A stretch of 5,362 nucleotides of DNA, taken from the NCBI GenBank assembly GCA_021443065.1, contig JABUUR010000396.1, positions 1 to 5,362 of the forward strand, read 5' to 3'. The DNA is from Fibrobacter sp. (GTDB taxonomy: Bacteria > Fibrobacterota > Fibrobacteria > Fibrobacterales > Fibrobacteraceae). Shown one piece after another: positions 1 to 5,362 of this stretch; position 1 is the stretch's first letter, and each line of letters opens with the position of its first letter. The translations under genes and the position numbers were made by a program. Under the pieces are notes generated by a model that was not told where the DNA came from, did not search any database, and saw only the letters and a list, made by a program, of their open reading frames with translations.

Positions 1-5
1 GATAT

Positions 6-39
6 AGAATTGTTGGCAACTTTGTTGCCTTACAATTCT
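6..39 (-). terminator. Hairpin, probable intrinsic terminator of the leftward operon
   Basis: Two nested inverted repeats form one long stem. The outer arms are AGAATTGT (6..13) and ACAATTCT (32..39), 8 bp. The inner arms are GGCAAC (15..20) and GTTGCC (24..29), 6 bp, closed by a 3-base loop. A one-versus-two-base internal bulge (T14 against T30-T31) separates them. It starts 25 bases past the stop codon of the PHP-family gene, where a terminator is expected. On the minus strand the stem is followed by ATATC and then the window ends, so a U-tract cannot be confirmed. On the plus strand no T-run follows, so it may work only leftward, or it may be an mRNA-stabilising or repeated palindromic element. 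Bases 1..64 hold no gene. Confidence 0.6.
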
Positions 40-64
40 TAGGTTCGAAGGAGCAGTCGTGCCC

Positions 65-1711
65 TCACCGCTCTATGCTGCGGGGTTTTATCGCGGCAGA
101 CGTCAGGGCGAACTTGCCGGTGGCGGTAATGCACTCGGCCCGCAGGTAGGCGAAGTCTTCGAAGTCTACGGTAATGTCTGTGAAGGGACGGGCGGCCACC
201 TGGCTTGCCAGGTGCAGCTCTTCCCTCTGGGAAAGCTTGCCGTTGAGCAAACGGCGCCGCCCGAAAATCCTTACGTATCTGAATCCGTTCCCGAAGTCTT
301 CCGTGGTGCGGGCATGGAATGCCACCGCCATCTGGGGGCGGTTCTCCACGGAGTCCGCCACACGCTCCCACCACAGGGCGGGTCCGTCTGTGACAAAGCA
401 GTTGTCCCCCGCAAAAGCCTGGTGAAGCGTTTCCTTGGTCAAGGGCTTGCGAAGGCCGCTCCCGGAGGGGACTGGTTCGTGGGGCAACTTTACCGCGGTC
501 CTTACGTTACCGAAAACGTGGTGGCGGTTGTGTTTCAACGAAAACAGGGGCAGGCTTACCGCGGTGGTGTCGTTCAAGTCACCGTGGGCGTCGTTACCGC
601 CGATAGGCAGCACGTAGTTTTCCTTTCCCAGTTCCTGGATCCACCATTCCCGCCCCAGCTTGAAACCTTCGTCACGAAGTCCGTTCCAGAACTGGATCCC
701 GCGGATAGGGTGCCTTGCGGCAGAATGCAAATCCTTGCTGTCCCAGTAACCGCGTCGGAAAATGAACTTTTCCAGCAAGCCCATTTGCTGGTGAGGATGT
801 GCCGCAAAGCAGTGGGCCTCGGTCATTTGCAGAATACCCTCGATTTTGAGGGTGGGCCTGTTGTCCAGCCAGTTCCTGCCGCAATCGCCCAGTCCCGGCA
901 AATAGCCCTCGGGCCCCATTACGGCGACGTGGACGTTCTCTCCCTTGGAGTTTCCGACGGAAACTTCCTCGCCTGCAATAATCAGGGGGGCGTTTTTGTC
1001 ATTGCTGTTGTTCAGGTGTTCCACCTCGGTGCGAAGTGCGTCGAAACGGGGCAGGGGGGAGTCTGCTTCCTGGGTGTAGTCCTCGGTAAGGTATGCAAAG
1101 TCGTAGGCGTGGTCCGTACAACTGACAAAATCAAGACCCACGGCTTTTGCCGCCTGCTGGAATACTGCCGGGGTCGCTCCATGCTCCACGTGGTCCGCAG
1201 AATAGTGCGTATGGCAATGCATCTCGCCATAGGCAAATCCGGGCGCCTCGGGCATCTTCTCCGAAAGTACGTGAATGCGCAACGGCTGGGGCTCCAGTCC
1301 CGGATAATTCCATCGGGTAAATGTCCGCGTCTTATGCCGTCCCTTGATATTGCGGGTGGCGGTAATCTTGCAATGGATCTGGTAGTGCCCCGGTTCCAGG
1401 TCGCCCAGTTCCACAGGGAAAAACTGGAACTGTTCCGTGGCAGAAATTTTGAGGTCGAGGTTTTTCTTGACGGAGGCGGTTTCCTTGTCTAAAGATTCCC
1501 GCACCATGTCTATTTCGATTCTTTCGATAACCGTTGGAAACCTGTGGGCGTCGCGGACCACAATCCACAGCATGGGGCTTACGCCGGGAACAAACTGGAA
1601 AGGGGCGTCTACAAGGATTTCGGGCCAGGGGCTGTAAAGCAGCGACCATGGCAGCTTGAACTTGAAGTGGGTTTCTGCGTAGTGCAGCGGTTCTCCCGGC
1701 AAGAGGCTCAT
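65..1711 (-). CDS. PHP-domain metal-dependent hydrolase, CehA/McbA-like, substrate unknown
   Basis: A 548-residue protein without a signal peptide or membrane segment, so probably cytoplasmic. The PHP metal-binding motifs are all visible in order: H165-C-H167-T-H169 followed by Y-S171, T199-D200-H201, G247-E248-E249, H261, H305-P-H307, and N373-D374-A-H376. This pattern is known from PHP phosphoesterases and CehA/McbA-type metallohydrolases, which use two or three divalent metals to hydrolyse phosphate or other esters. Which substrate applies here cannot be told. Residues 1-155 form an N-terminal domain I do not recognise, with a strand-like pattern; residues 440-548, after a T-D-G-P turn, look beta-rich. 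The start is ATG at 1711, four bases after a GGAGG site; a TTG one codon earlier sits too close to that site. The ATG overlaps the stop of the upstream barrel gene by one base (TGATG), implying translational coupling. It is the last gene of the bamD operon. Confidence 0.85.
   Translation of the reverse strand: MSLLPGEPLHYAETHFKFKLPWSLLYSPWPEILVDAPFQFVPGVSPMLWIVVRDAHRFPTVIERIEIDMVRESLDKETASVKKNLDLKISATEQFQFFPVELGDLEPGHYQIHCKITATRNIKGRHKTRTFTRWNYPGLEPQPLRIHVLSEKMPEAPGFAYGEMHCHTHYSADHVEHGATPAVFQQAAKAVGLDFVSCTDHAYDFAYLTEDYTQEADSPLPRFDALRTEVEHLNNSNDKNAPLIIAGEEVSVGNSKGENVHVAVMGPEGYLPGLGDCGRNWLDNRPTLKIEGILQMTEAHCFAAHPHQQMGLLEKFIFRRGYWDSKDLHSAARHPIRGIQFWNGLRDEGFKLGREWWIQELGKENYVLPIGGNDAHGDLNDTTAVSLPLFSLKHNRHHVFGNVRTAVKLPHEPVPSGSGLRKPLTKETLHQAFAGDNCFVTDGPALWWERVADSVENRPQMAVAFHARTTEDFGNGFRYVRIFGRRRLLNGKLSQREELHLASQVAARPFTDITVDFEDFAYLRAECITATGKFALTSAAIKPRSIER
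1199..1219 (-). other. PHP motif I of the hydrolase (metal ligands)
   Basis: This stretch encodes residues 165-171 of the hydrolase, H-C-H-T-H-Y-S. It is the HxH...S signature that opens the PHP metal-binding barrel. Its presence, with all later ligands, argues for an active enzyme rather than a degenerate one. Confidence 0.8.
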
Positions 1712-2703
1712 CAATCCTCCGGGGTGACCTTTTCGCCGTCGTTTTTCGGCGCGGGTTCTTCCTTGCTTTGTGTAGGCTCGGCCTGTGCCGCAATAGTATC
1801 GGTCGCTGTTGTATCAGTTGTTGTAGTATCGGTTGCAACAGTATTTGTCACGCTGTTTGTCTGCGTTCCGTCCTTTTTAGCCGAGCGTCCTTTCTTTGTG
1901 GCGGTCGTGTCTTCTGGGGGCTTGGGCTTGTTCCATACGCCGTAACTTACACGGAACTGCATCTGCAATCCTCCGATGTTCCACTTTGCCTTTTCTTCGG
2001 GGCCACCGTCTACAATGTCGGAGAATTTTTTGTCGGACTCCACGGAGATGGTGCTGAACCCTACGTCGCCATAAATGTTGAAACCCTTCCAACTGGCGAC
2101 GAGGTACCCAAGGCTTATTCCAAAGCCTGCTCCCGTAAGTGGTGTCTTTGCTTCCAGCATACCCCAGGTGGTATATATTTCTGTGCCTGGCAAAACCCAG
2201 TACCAGCGGGCGGAAATGCTGAACAGGCTGGAATTGGAAAGGGTTATGAAATTCTTGGGGATGGCAAGACGGTATTCCAAGAACAGCGGGACCCCCTGGA
2301 TGGTGTAACTGTAGTTGTGCGCCCTGTTCTTGCGGTCGGTCACCACCACGGATTCGTTATCGTAAATAAAGCCTATGCCTGCGCTGATAAAGTGGTCCTG
2401 AGCCAACTGAAACTGCAGGCCTGCCGTCACCGGAAAACAAAAATTGACTTTCTGGAAATCCTGCTTGGCCACGTTCAAGGAATCGCTTTCGGTTACGGCG
2501 CTTTCCTTGAAACTGTAGTAGATGGTGTCTACCGCGTTCTGGAAATACTTGCGGTGCTCGAAATCGATAAAGGATACCGCCGGCTGCACGAAAACGGATA
2601 ACCTGGAGTTGTCGTGTTCCTCGGTTTCTTCTGCCGCGAAGGTGTTGTGCCCTAAACCTGCGATGGCGGCTATGCAAAGAAGAAACTGGCGAAACTTCCA
2701 CAT
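1711..2703 (-). CDS. Predicted outer-membrane beta-barrel protein with Thr/Asp-rich C-terminal tail
   Basis: A 330-residue protein beginning with a clear Sec signal peptide: K3/R5, hydrophobic stretch from about 7 to 18, probable cleavage after T-F-A23 or A24. Residues 37-257 show repeated alternating, aromatic-rich strands, for example near 37-50, 90-112, 129-147, 160-171, 191-220 and 243-257, typical of a small outer-membrane barrel. I cannot assign a named family or a function. The last strand (about 246-257) ends in an aromatic (W257) as a BamA-recognised C-terminal strand would, but a hydrophilic tail of about 73 residues follows: a Lys/Pro-rich part (259-280), four Thr/Asp pentads (285-304), then a Glu/Lys/Pro-rich end. 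The gene starts 15 bases after the bamD stop. Its ribosome site is only weak (GGCGG, seven bases ahead of ATG), so it may depend on coupling. A soluble periplasmic beta protein is a less likely alternative. Confidence 0.75.
   Translation of the reverse strand: MWKFRQFLLCIAAIAGLGHNTFAAEETEEHDNSRLSVFVQPAVSFIDFEHRKYFQNAVDTIYYSFKESAVTESDSLNVAKQDFQKVNFCFPVTAGLQFQLAQDHFISAGIGFIYDNESVVVTDRKNRAHNYSYTIQGVPLFLEYRLAIPKNFITLSNSSLFSISARWYWVLPGTEIYTTWGMLEAKTPLTGAGFGISLGYLVASWKGFNIYGDVGFSTISVESDKKFSDIVDGGPEEKAKWNIGGLQMQFRVSYGVWNKPKPPEDTTATKKGRSAKKDGTQTNSVTNTVATDTTTTDTTATDTIAAQAEPTQSKEEPAPKNDGEKVTPED
1715..1720 (-). promoter_or_regulatory. Shine-Dalgarno site of the PHP hydrolase gene
   Basis: The minus strand reads GGAGGA here, a near-perfect anti-16S match. 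Its GGAGG core lies four bases before the ATG at 1711. The site is embedded in the last codons of the upstream barrel gene (it encodes Glu-Asp just before the stop). It decides the start: the TTG at 1714..1712 would directly abut it. Confidence 0.75.
1792..1851 (-). repeat. 15-bp imperfect tandem repeat (four units) coding Thr/Asp pentads
   Basis: On the plus strand, units start at 1794, 1809, 1824 and 1839 with a 15-base period. The first and third share TAGTATCGGTYGC (12 of 13 bases identical); the second and fourth are more diverged. On the coding strand they give pentads V-T-N-T-V, A-T-D-T-T, T-T-D-T-T and A-T-D-T-I (residues 285-304 of the barrel protein). The unit is a multiple of three, so copy-number change would keep the frame and the downstream start codon in place. 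Confidence 0.8.
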
Positions 2704-2718
2704 GACAACACCGCCGGA

Positions 2719-3585
2719 TTAGTTCTGCAATTCCTTTTCTTCTTTCTGGATACGCTTTTTCTCGGCATCTTTTTTCAAGCGCTTTTCGAAGGCTTTCTCG
2801 GCTTTCTCGATGTTCTTTTCCACCTTTTCAATCTGCTTCAGCATGTCCTTGTCGTCGGGCTTTGCCTCGGACTTTGCAATGGCCAGATAGCTGCGGGCGG
2901 TTTCGAACTGATCCAGGTCGTTATAAGCCTGCGCAATGGAAAATAGGGATTCCGTGCGTCGCTTGGAGAACTTGTAGGTCTCCAGGAATTCCTTGAAATA
3001 GATGACTGCGGCCTGTGGCTTGTCCATGCGAAGGTAAAGCCTTGCCGTCTGGTATTCCTTTTCTGCCATACGCTCCACCAAAAGACCGCGATAGTAGTTG
3101 ATGGAGTCCAGCAGGGGCGATTCCGGATAGTTGGAAATGTAACGTTCAAAGTCCTTCATGGCTATTGTAGTGTTCGCCTCGTCACGAGCCACCTGGTATT
3201 CCATGTTGAACGACGAAATGGCTTTGCGGAATTCCGCCGTCTCAATGAAGGGGGAGCCCGGGAAGTTTATGACGAAACTGCCGTATTCGCCACGGGCCTC
3301 GATCCAGTCTTCTTGCTTAAAGTAACTTTCTGCCAAAAGGAACTGGGTTTGCTCCAGGTAGCCGGTACCTGCGCAGGTCGAAAGAATTTCTTCCAGTTTT
3401 TCTACGGCACGCCCGTATTTTTCGTTCTTGAACAATTCTTCGGCGGTGGTGTAGCGATCCTTGCACCATTCGGTGAACTTCATCTTTTCCTTGGGCTGAT
3501 TGGCACAACCGGAGAGGATTGCTACAGCGGAAAAAAAGGCGAGCAACAAGGGTATCTTTTTAGTCAACTTTTTAGTCAAGTTCAT
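2719..3585 (-). CDS. bamD: BamD-like outer-membrane assembly lipoprotein
   Basis: A 288-residue lipoprotein. Lys-rich start (K5, K6, K9, K10), hydrophobic core 11-23 and a lipobox L24-S-G-C27 mark it for lipidation at C27; with no Asp at the next position (Ala28) it should go to the outer membrane if the usual sorting rule applies. Residues 43-240 hold about five TPR-like helical hairpins (near 45-70, 77-110, 117-153, 160-200 and 211-238), with BamD/YfiO-type wording such as a Y-x-x-A-x-x-x-F/L helix followed by Y/F-P-x-S-P turns (108-112 and 153-157). BamD docks to BamA and helps insert barrel proteins. Residues 245-288 form a Lys/Glu-rich helix, probably coiled-coil. C41 and C71 flank the first hairpin and could form a disulfide. 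ATG at 3585 is preferred because it puts the signal peptide at the N-terminus; a TTG 19 codons earlier adds an implausible leader. No Shine-Dalgarno site, only an A-run, precedes it. First gene of the leftward operon. Confidence 0.85.
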   Translation of the reverse strand: MNLTKKLTKKIPLLLAFFSAVAILSGCANQPKEKMKFTEWCKDRYTTAEELFKNEKYGRAVEKLEEILSTCAGTGYLEQTQFLLAESYFKQEDWIEARGEYGSFVINFPGSPFIETAEFRKAISSFNMEYQVARDEANTTIAMKDFERYISNYPESPLLDSINYYRGLLVERMAEKEYQTARLYLRMDKPQAAVIYFKEFLETYKFSKRRTESLFSIAQAYNDLDQFETARSYLAIAKSEAKPDDKDMLKQIEKVEKNIEKAEKAFEKRLKKDAEKKRIQKEEKELQN

Positions 3586-3651
3586 TTTTTTTCTTTTGTT
3601 AATTCTTAACTTTACTCTTGTAAAGTAGAAAAAATTGAACAAATAGAAAAA
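3586..3651. promoter_or_regulatory. Shared divergent promoter region of bamD and lptF
   Basis: The 66 bases between the two start codons are strongly AT-rich, unlike the flanking genes, and must contain or overlap both promoters unless these lie inside the genes. On the plus strand a weak sigma-70-like pair is possible: TTGTTA (3596..3601), 17 bases, TGTAAA (3619..3624); the second box lacks the usual A at position 2. No convincing pair is seen on the minus strand. Both start codons are preceded by A-runs (A7 before bamD, A5 before lptF) instead of a purine-rich Shine-Dalgarno site. Confidence 0.6.
3598..3626. promoter_or_regulatory. Double palindrome in the divergent promoter, possible operator
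   Basis: Two perfect inverted repeats sit next to each other and share two bases. The first is GTTAATTCTTAAC (3598..3610), 5-bp arms with a 3-base centre. The second is ACTTTACTCTTGTAAAGT (3609..3626), 7-bp arms with a 4-base centre. They lie centrally between bamD and lptF and overlap the possible plus-strand promoter. This arrangement suits a dimeric regulator controlling both units, but some palindromes are expected by chance in AT-rich DNA. No regulator family can be named. Confidence 0.4.
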
Positions 3652-5067
3652 ATGATTTTAGTCCGCTACGTATTGAAAGAGCTTATTGCACCGTTCCTGG
3701 CTGCTCTTTTTGGTATTACGTTTCTGTTCGTAGTGGATTTTCTCGTTAAAATTCTGGACAATGTATTGTCCAAGGGTTTGCCCACATCCACGGTCCTTGA
3801 GATCTTTGTCTTGAACCTCGCGTGGATGCTTTCGCTGTCCATTCCCATGGCGGTCCTTGTGGCAAGCCTCATGGCCTTCGGGCGTTTGTCCGGCGATCAG
3901 GAAATTACAGCGTGCAAGGCCGCCGGAGTGTCCCCGCTATCGCTGATGCGCCCCGTACTTCTCGTGTCGTTACTGATTTCTGTTCTCATGGTGGTGTTCA
4001 ACAACTGGATTTTGCCGGAGGCAAACCACAGGTCCGTGGAATTGATGAGCGCCGTCTCCCGAAAGAAACCCCACGCCTTTATTGACGCGGGGCGCCTGAT
4101 TACCCAGTTCCCCGATGTGCAACTGTGGGTAAGCCGTATCGACCCCAGTTCCGGCACCCTTTACGGTGTCCAAATTTTTGAAATGGAAAAGAAGGGATCC
4201 CCCCGAATCGTGTATGCCGACAGCGCCTTCATGGAGTACGAGGACAACGGGGCCACTTTGATGCTTCGCCTTCGCAGCGGCGAAAACCACATGATCGACG
4301 CGGACAATCCCGAGAACTATTTCCGTATCCGTTTCTTCTCCCAGGATCTGGCCATGAAGAATGTGGATGACCGCCTGGAACGCCGCAGCCGAAGTTACCG
4401 CAGCGACCGCGAAATGCCCATCGAAATGATGCAGGAGGTGGTGGACGATGCCGAAAAGAAGTACGAGGAATACAAGGCCGTGGCGCTTGAAAAAAGGTTG
4501 AACACCCTGGTTGCGGAAAGGGAAAATCTGGCCGGCGACACGGTGGTCCCCCAGTTCAACGAAGACGAGGTGCAACAGTTGGATTCTATCCAGCGACGCC
4601 GGTCATTGCAGAAAATCCGCATCCAGGAGATTTCCACACTTCGCACAACGGAGCGGTTTTACGGCCGGCTGGAAGCCGAACAGAAACGCAAGGCCCAGTA
4701 CACCGTCGAAATCCAGAAAAAGTTGAGCACGGCGTTTGCCTGCTTTATCTTCATTTTGATCGGGGCACCCCTGGGGATCATGGCCCGCAAGGGCGGAATC
4801 GGTACGGGCATTCTCTACAGTCTTGCGTTCTTCGTGATCTACTGGATCTGCCTTATCGGTGGCGAAAATCTGGCGGATCGCCTGTTGGTGAGCCCCTACC
4901 TTGCCATGTGGGCTTCCAACATCATCATTGGTATTTTCGGTATCTTCATTACGGTGGCCATGGTCCGTGACAGGTTCTCCGGCGACTCCAAGTTCTTCAG
5001 GGCGATCCGTGCGGTCAAGGGATTCTTTGTGCGGGTGTTCGGCCGTGTTACCAAGAGGTTCGGATGA
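3652..5067 (+). CDS. lptF: LptF/LptG-family lipopolysaccharide export permease (first of pair)
   Basis: A 471-residue inner-membrane protein with six predicted helices: about 12-34, 50-75, 100-118, 358-378, 386-404 and 415-437. Between helices 3 and 4 lies the periplasmic beta-jellyroll (about 122-235) that receives LPS and passes it to LptC/LptA. The cytoplasmic loop with G81-D-Q-E84 and K89-A-A-G-V-S-P is the family's coupling segment that contacts the ATPase LptB; a Glu at this place is known to matter in the family. The signature G371-A-P-L-G-I-M opens the second membrane half. It is about 100 residues longer than E. coli LptF (366): roughly 75 come from a charged helical insertion at 272-348 and about 33 from a basic cytoplasmic tail (439-471, net charge about +8). 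ATG at 3652 is the only sensible start. The next permease overlaps its stop. LptF rather than LptG is inferred only from first position in the pair. Confidence 0.9.
   Translation: MILVRYVLKELIAPFLAALFGITFLFVVDFLVKILDNVLSKGLPTSTVLEIFVLNLAWMLSLSIPMAVLVASLMAFGRLSGDQEITACKAAGVSPLSLMRPVLLVSLLISVLMVVFNNWILPEANHRSVELMSAVSRKKPHAFIDAGRLITQFPDVQLWVSRIDPSSGTLYGVQIFEMEKKGSPRIVYADSAFMEYEDNGATLMLRLRSGENHMIDADNPENYFRIRFFSQDLAMKNVDDRLERRSRSYRSDREMPIEMMQEVVDDAEKKYEEYKAVALEKRLNTLVAERENLAGDTVVPQFNEDEVQQLDSIQRRRSLQKIRIQEISTLRTTERFYGRLEAEQKRKAQYTVEIQKKLSTAFACFIFILIGAPLGIMARKGGIGTGILYSLAFFVIYWICLIGGENLADRLLVSPYLAMWASNIIIGIFGIFITVAMVRDRFSGDSKFFRAIRAVKGFFVRVFGRVTKRFG
5053..5058 (+). promoter_or_regulatory. Shine-Dalgarno site of the second permease gene
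   Basis: AAGAGG lies five bases before the ATG at 5064, inside the last codons of the first permease. It supports reinitiation at the overlapping ATGA and contrasts with the missing site ahead of the first gene of the unit. Confidence 0.65.
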
Positions 5068-5362
5068 AATTCACTAGATACCTGATCTGGAACTTCTTGA
5101 AAATGTTCCTCATTGTCCTGCTCGGGGCCATATTCATGTTCGTTGTCATCGACTTTGTAGGCAACATCAAGATCTGGCTTTCCCGTGACGTGAAGGATGC
5201 GGTGGATTACTACGTCTGCTACCTGCCCTACATGATTTACCTGATTACCCCGGTGGCCTTGTTTATCGGAGTCCTTGCGTCGGTGGGCAATATGGCGAGG
5301 CACCTTGAAATGTCTGCGATGCAAAGTTCCGGCCAGAGCCCTCTCAAGACGCTGCTCCCTGT
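5064..5362 (+). CDS. lptG: LptF/LptG-family permease, second of pair (truncated by window end)
   Basis: Translating from ATG 5064 gives 99 complete codons with no stop before the window ends, so only the N-terminal part is seen. It begins M-K-F-T-R-Y-L-I-W-N, matching the family's short amphipathic start before the first membrane helix (about 13-31). A second helix runs from about 55 to 75, followed by the cytoplasmic coupling segment L81-E82-M-S-A-M-Q-S-S-G-Q-S-P, laid out as in the upstream permease (E84, then G-V-S-P). The ATG shares four bases with the upstream stop (ATGA), so the two subunits are probably made in equal amounts, as expected for a heterodimer. The LptG name follows gene order; the family assignment itself is firm. 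The truncation is an artefact of the window, not a broken gene. Confidence 0.85.
   Translation, partial: MKFTRYLIWNFLKMFLIVLLGAIFMFVVIDFVGNIKIWLSRDVKDAVDYYVCYLPYMIYLITPVALFIGVLASVGNMARHLEMSAMQSSGQSPLKTLLP

Noticed and set aside
6..39. An integron attC-like or transposon-end reading of the palindrome
   Set aside because: The core sites expected for attC are not present, and no integrase, transposase or target duplication is visible. Its position after a stop codon fits a terminator better.
42..49. GGTTCGAA, resembling the T-loop of a tRNA
   Set aside because: The following bases do not pair back to form a T-stem, and no acceptor, D or anticodon arms can be built in the preceding bases, which form a different hairpin.
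59..1492. A 477-codon open frame on the plus strand, antisense to the PHP hydrolase
   Set aside because: It lies almost wholly inside the hydrolase gene, shows no recognisable domain, signal or plausible protein composition, and the opposite strand carries a complete set of catalytic motifs. It is best explained as a by-product of codon bias.
1768..2601. A 277-codon open frame on the plus strand, antisense to the barrel protein
   Set aside because: Cys-rich unlikely composition, no ribosome site or motif, and it covers a gene with a clear signal peptide and barrel pattern on the other strand.
3586..3642. A longer bamD reading frame starting at TTG 3642
   Set aside because: It would add 19 residues ahead of the Lys-rich signal peptide, run through the shared promoter region, and spoil the lipoprotein signal; ATG at 3585 gives a normal one.
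3970..4575. A 201-codon open frame on the minus strand, antisense to lptF
   Set aside because: His/Val-rich shadow translation inside a firmly identified permease gene; no supporting features.
4896..5324. A 142-codon open frame on the minus strand across the lptF/lptG junction
   Set aside because: It spans two overlapping permease genes and its translation is a charged, low-information sequence without any motif.

Overview
The window carries part of an envelope-biogenesis locus of a Gram-negative (diderm) bacterium. There are two divergent transcription units either side of a 66-base AT-rich gap (3586..3651). Balanced base composition, A-rich leaders without a Shine-Dalgarno sequence, a long LptF-type permease and a BamD lipoprotein with a charged C-terminal helix would fit Fibrobacterota or a related Fibrobacterota/Bacteroidota-group lineage. 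That placement is inference from protein style, not something the sequence proves.

Leftward unit (minus strand, in transcription order): a BamD-like outer-membrane assembly lipoprotein (2719..3585), a signal-peptide-bearing predicted outer-membrane beta-barrel protein with a Thr/Asp-rich repeat tail (1711..2703), and a large PHP-family metallohydrolase with an intact metal site (65..1711). Spacing is tight: 15 bases between the first two, and a one-base TGATG overlap between the second and third. This looks like one operon. It ends in a strong hairpin (6..39) that is probably the terminator, although the bases beyond its stem are cut off by the window edge.

Rightward unit (plus strand): two LptF/LptG-family permease genes. 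The first is complete (3652..5067). The second overlaps it by four bases (ATGA) and runs off the window at 5362. In the LPS export machine LptF and LptG form the inner-membrane ABC transporter core with LptB.

Together the locus pairs outer-membrane protein assembly (BamD) with lipopolysaccharide export (LptF/LptG), plus one barrel protein and one hydrolase of unknown substrate. I see no mobile element, CRISPR array, RNA gene or defence system. The points most worth a second look are the double palindrome in the shared promoter region, the two uncharacterised genes behind bamD, the pentapeptide-repeat tail placed after the barrel's last strand, and a charged helical insertion in LptF.
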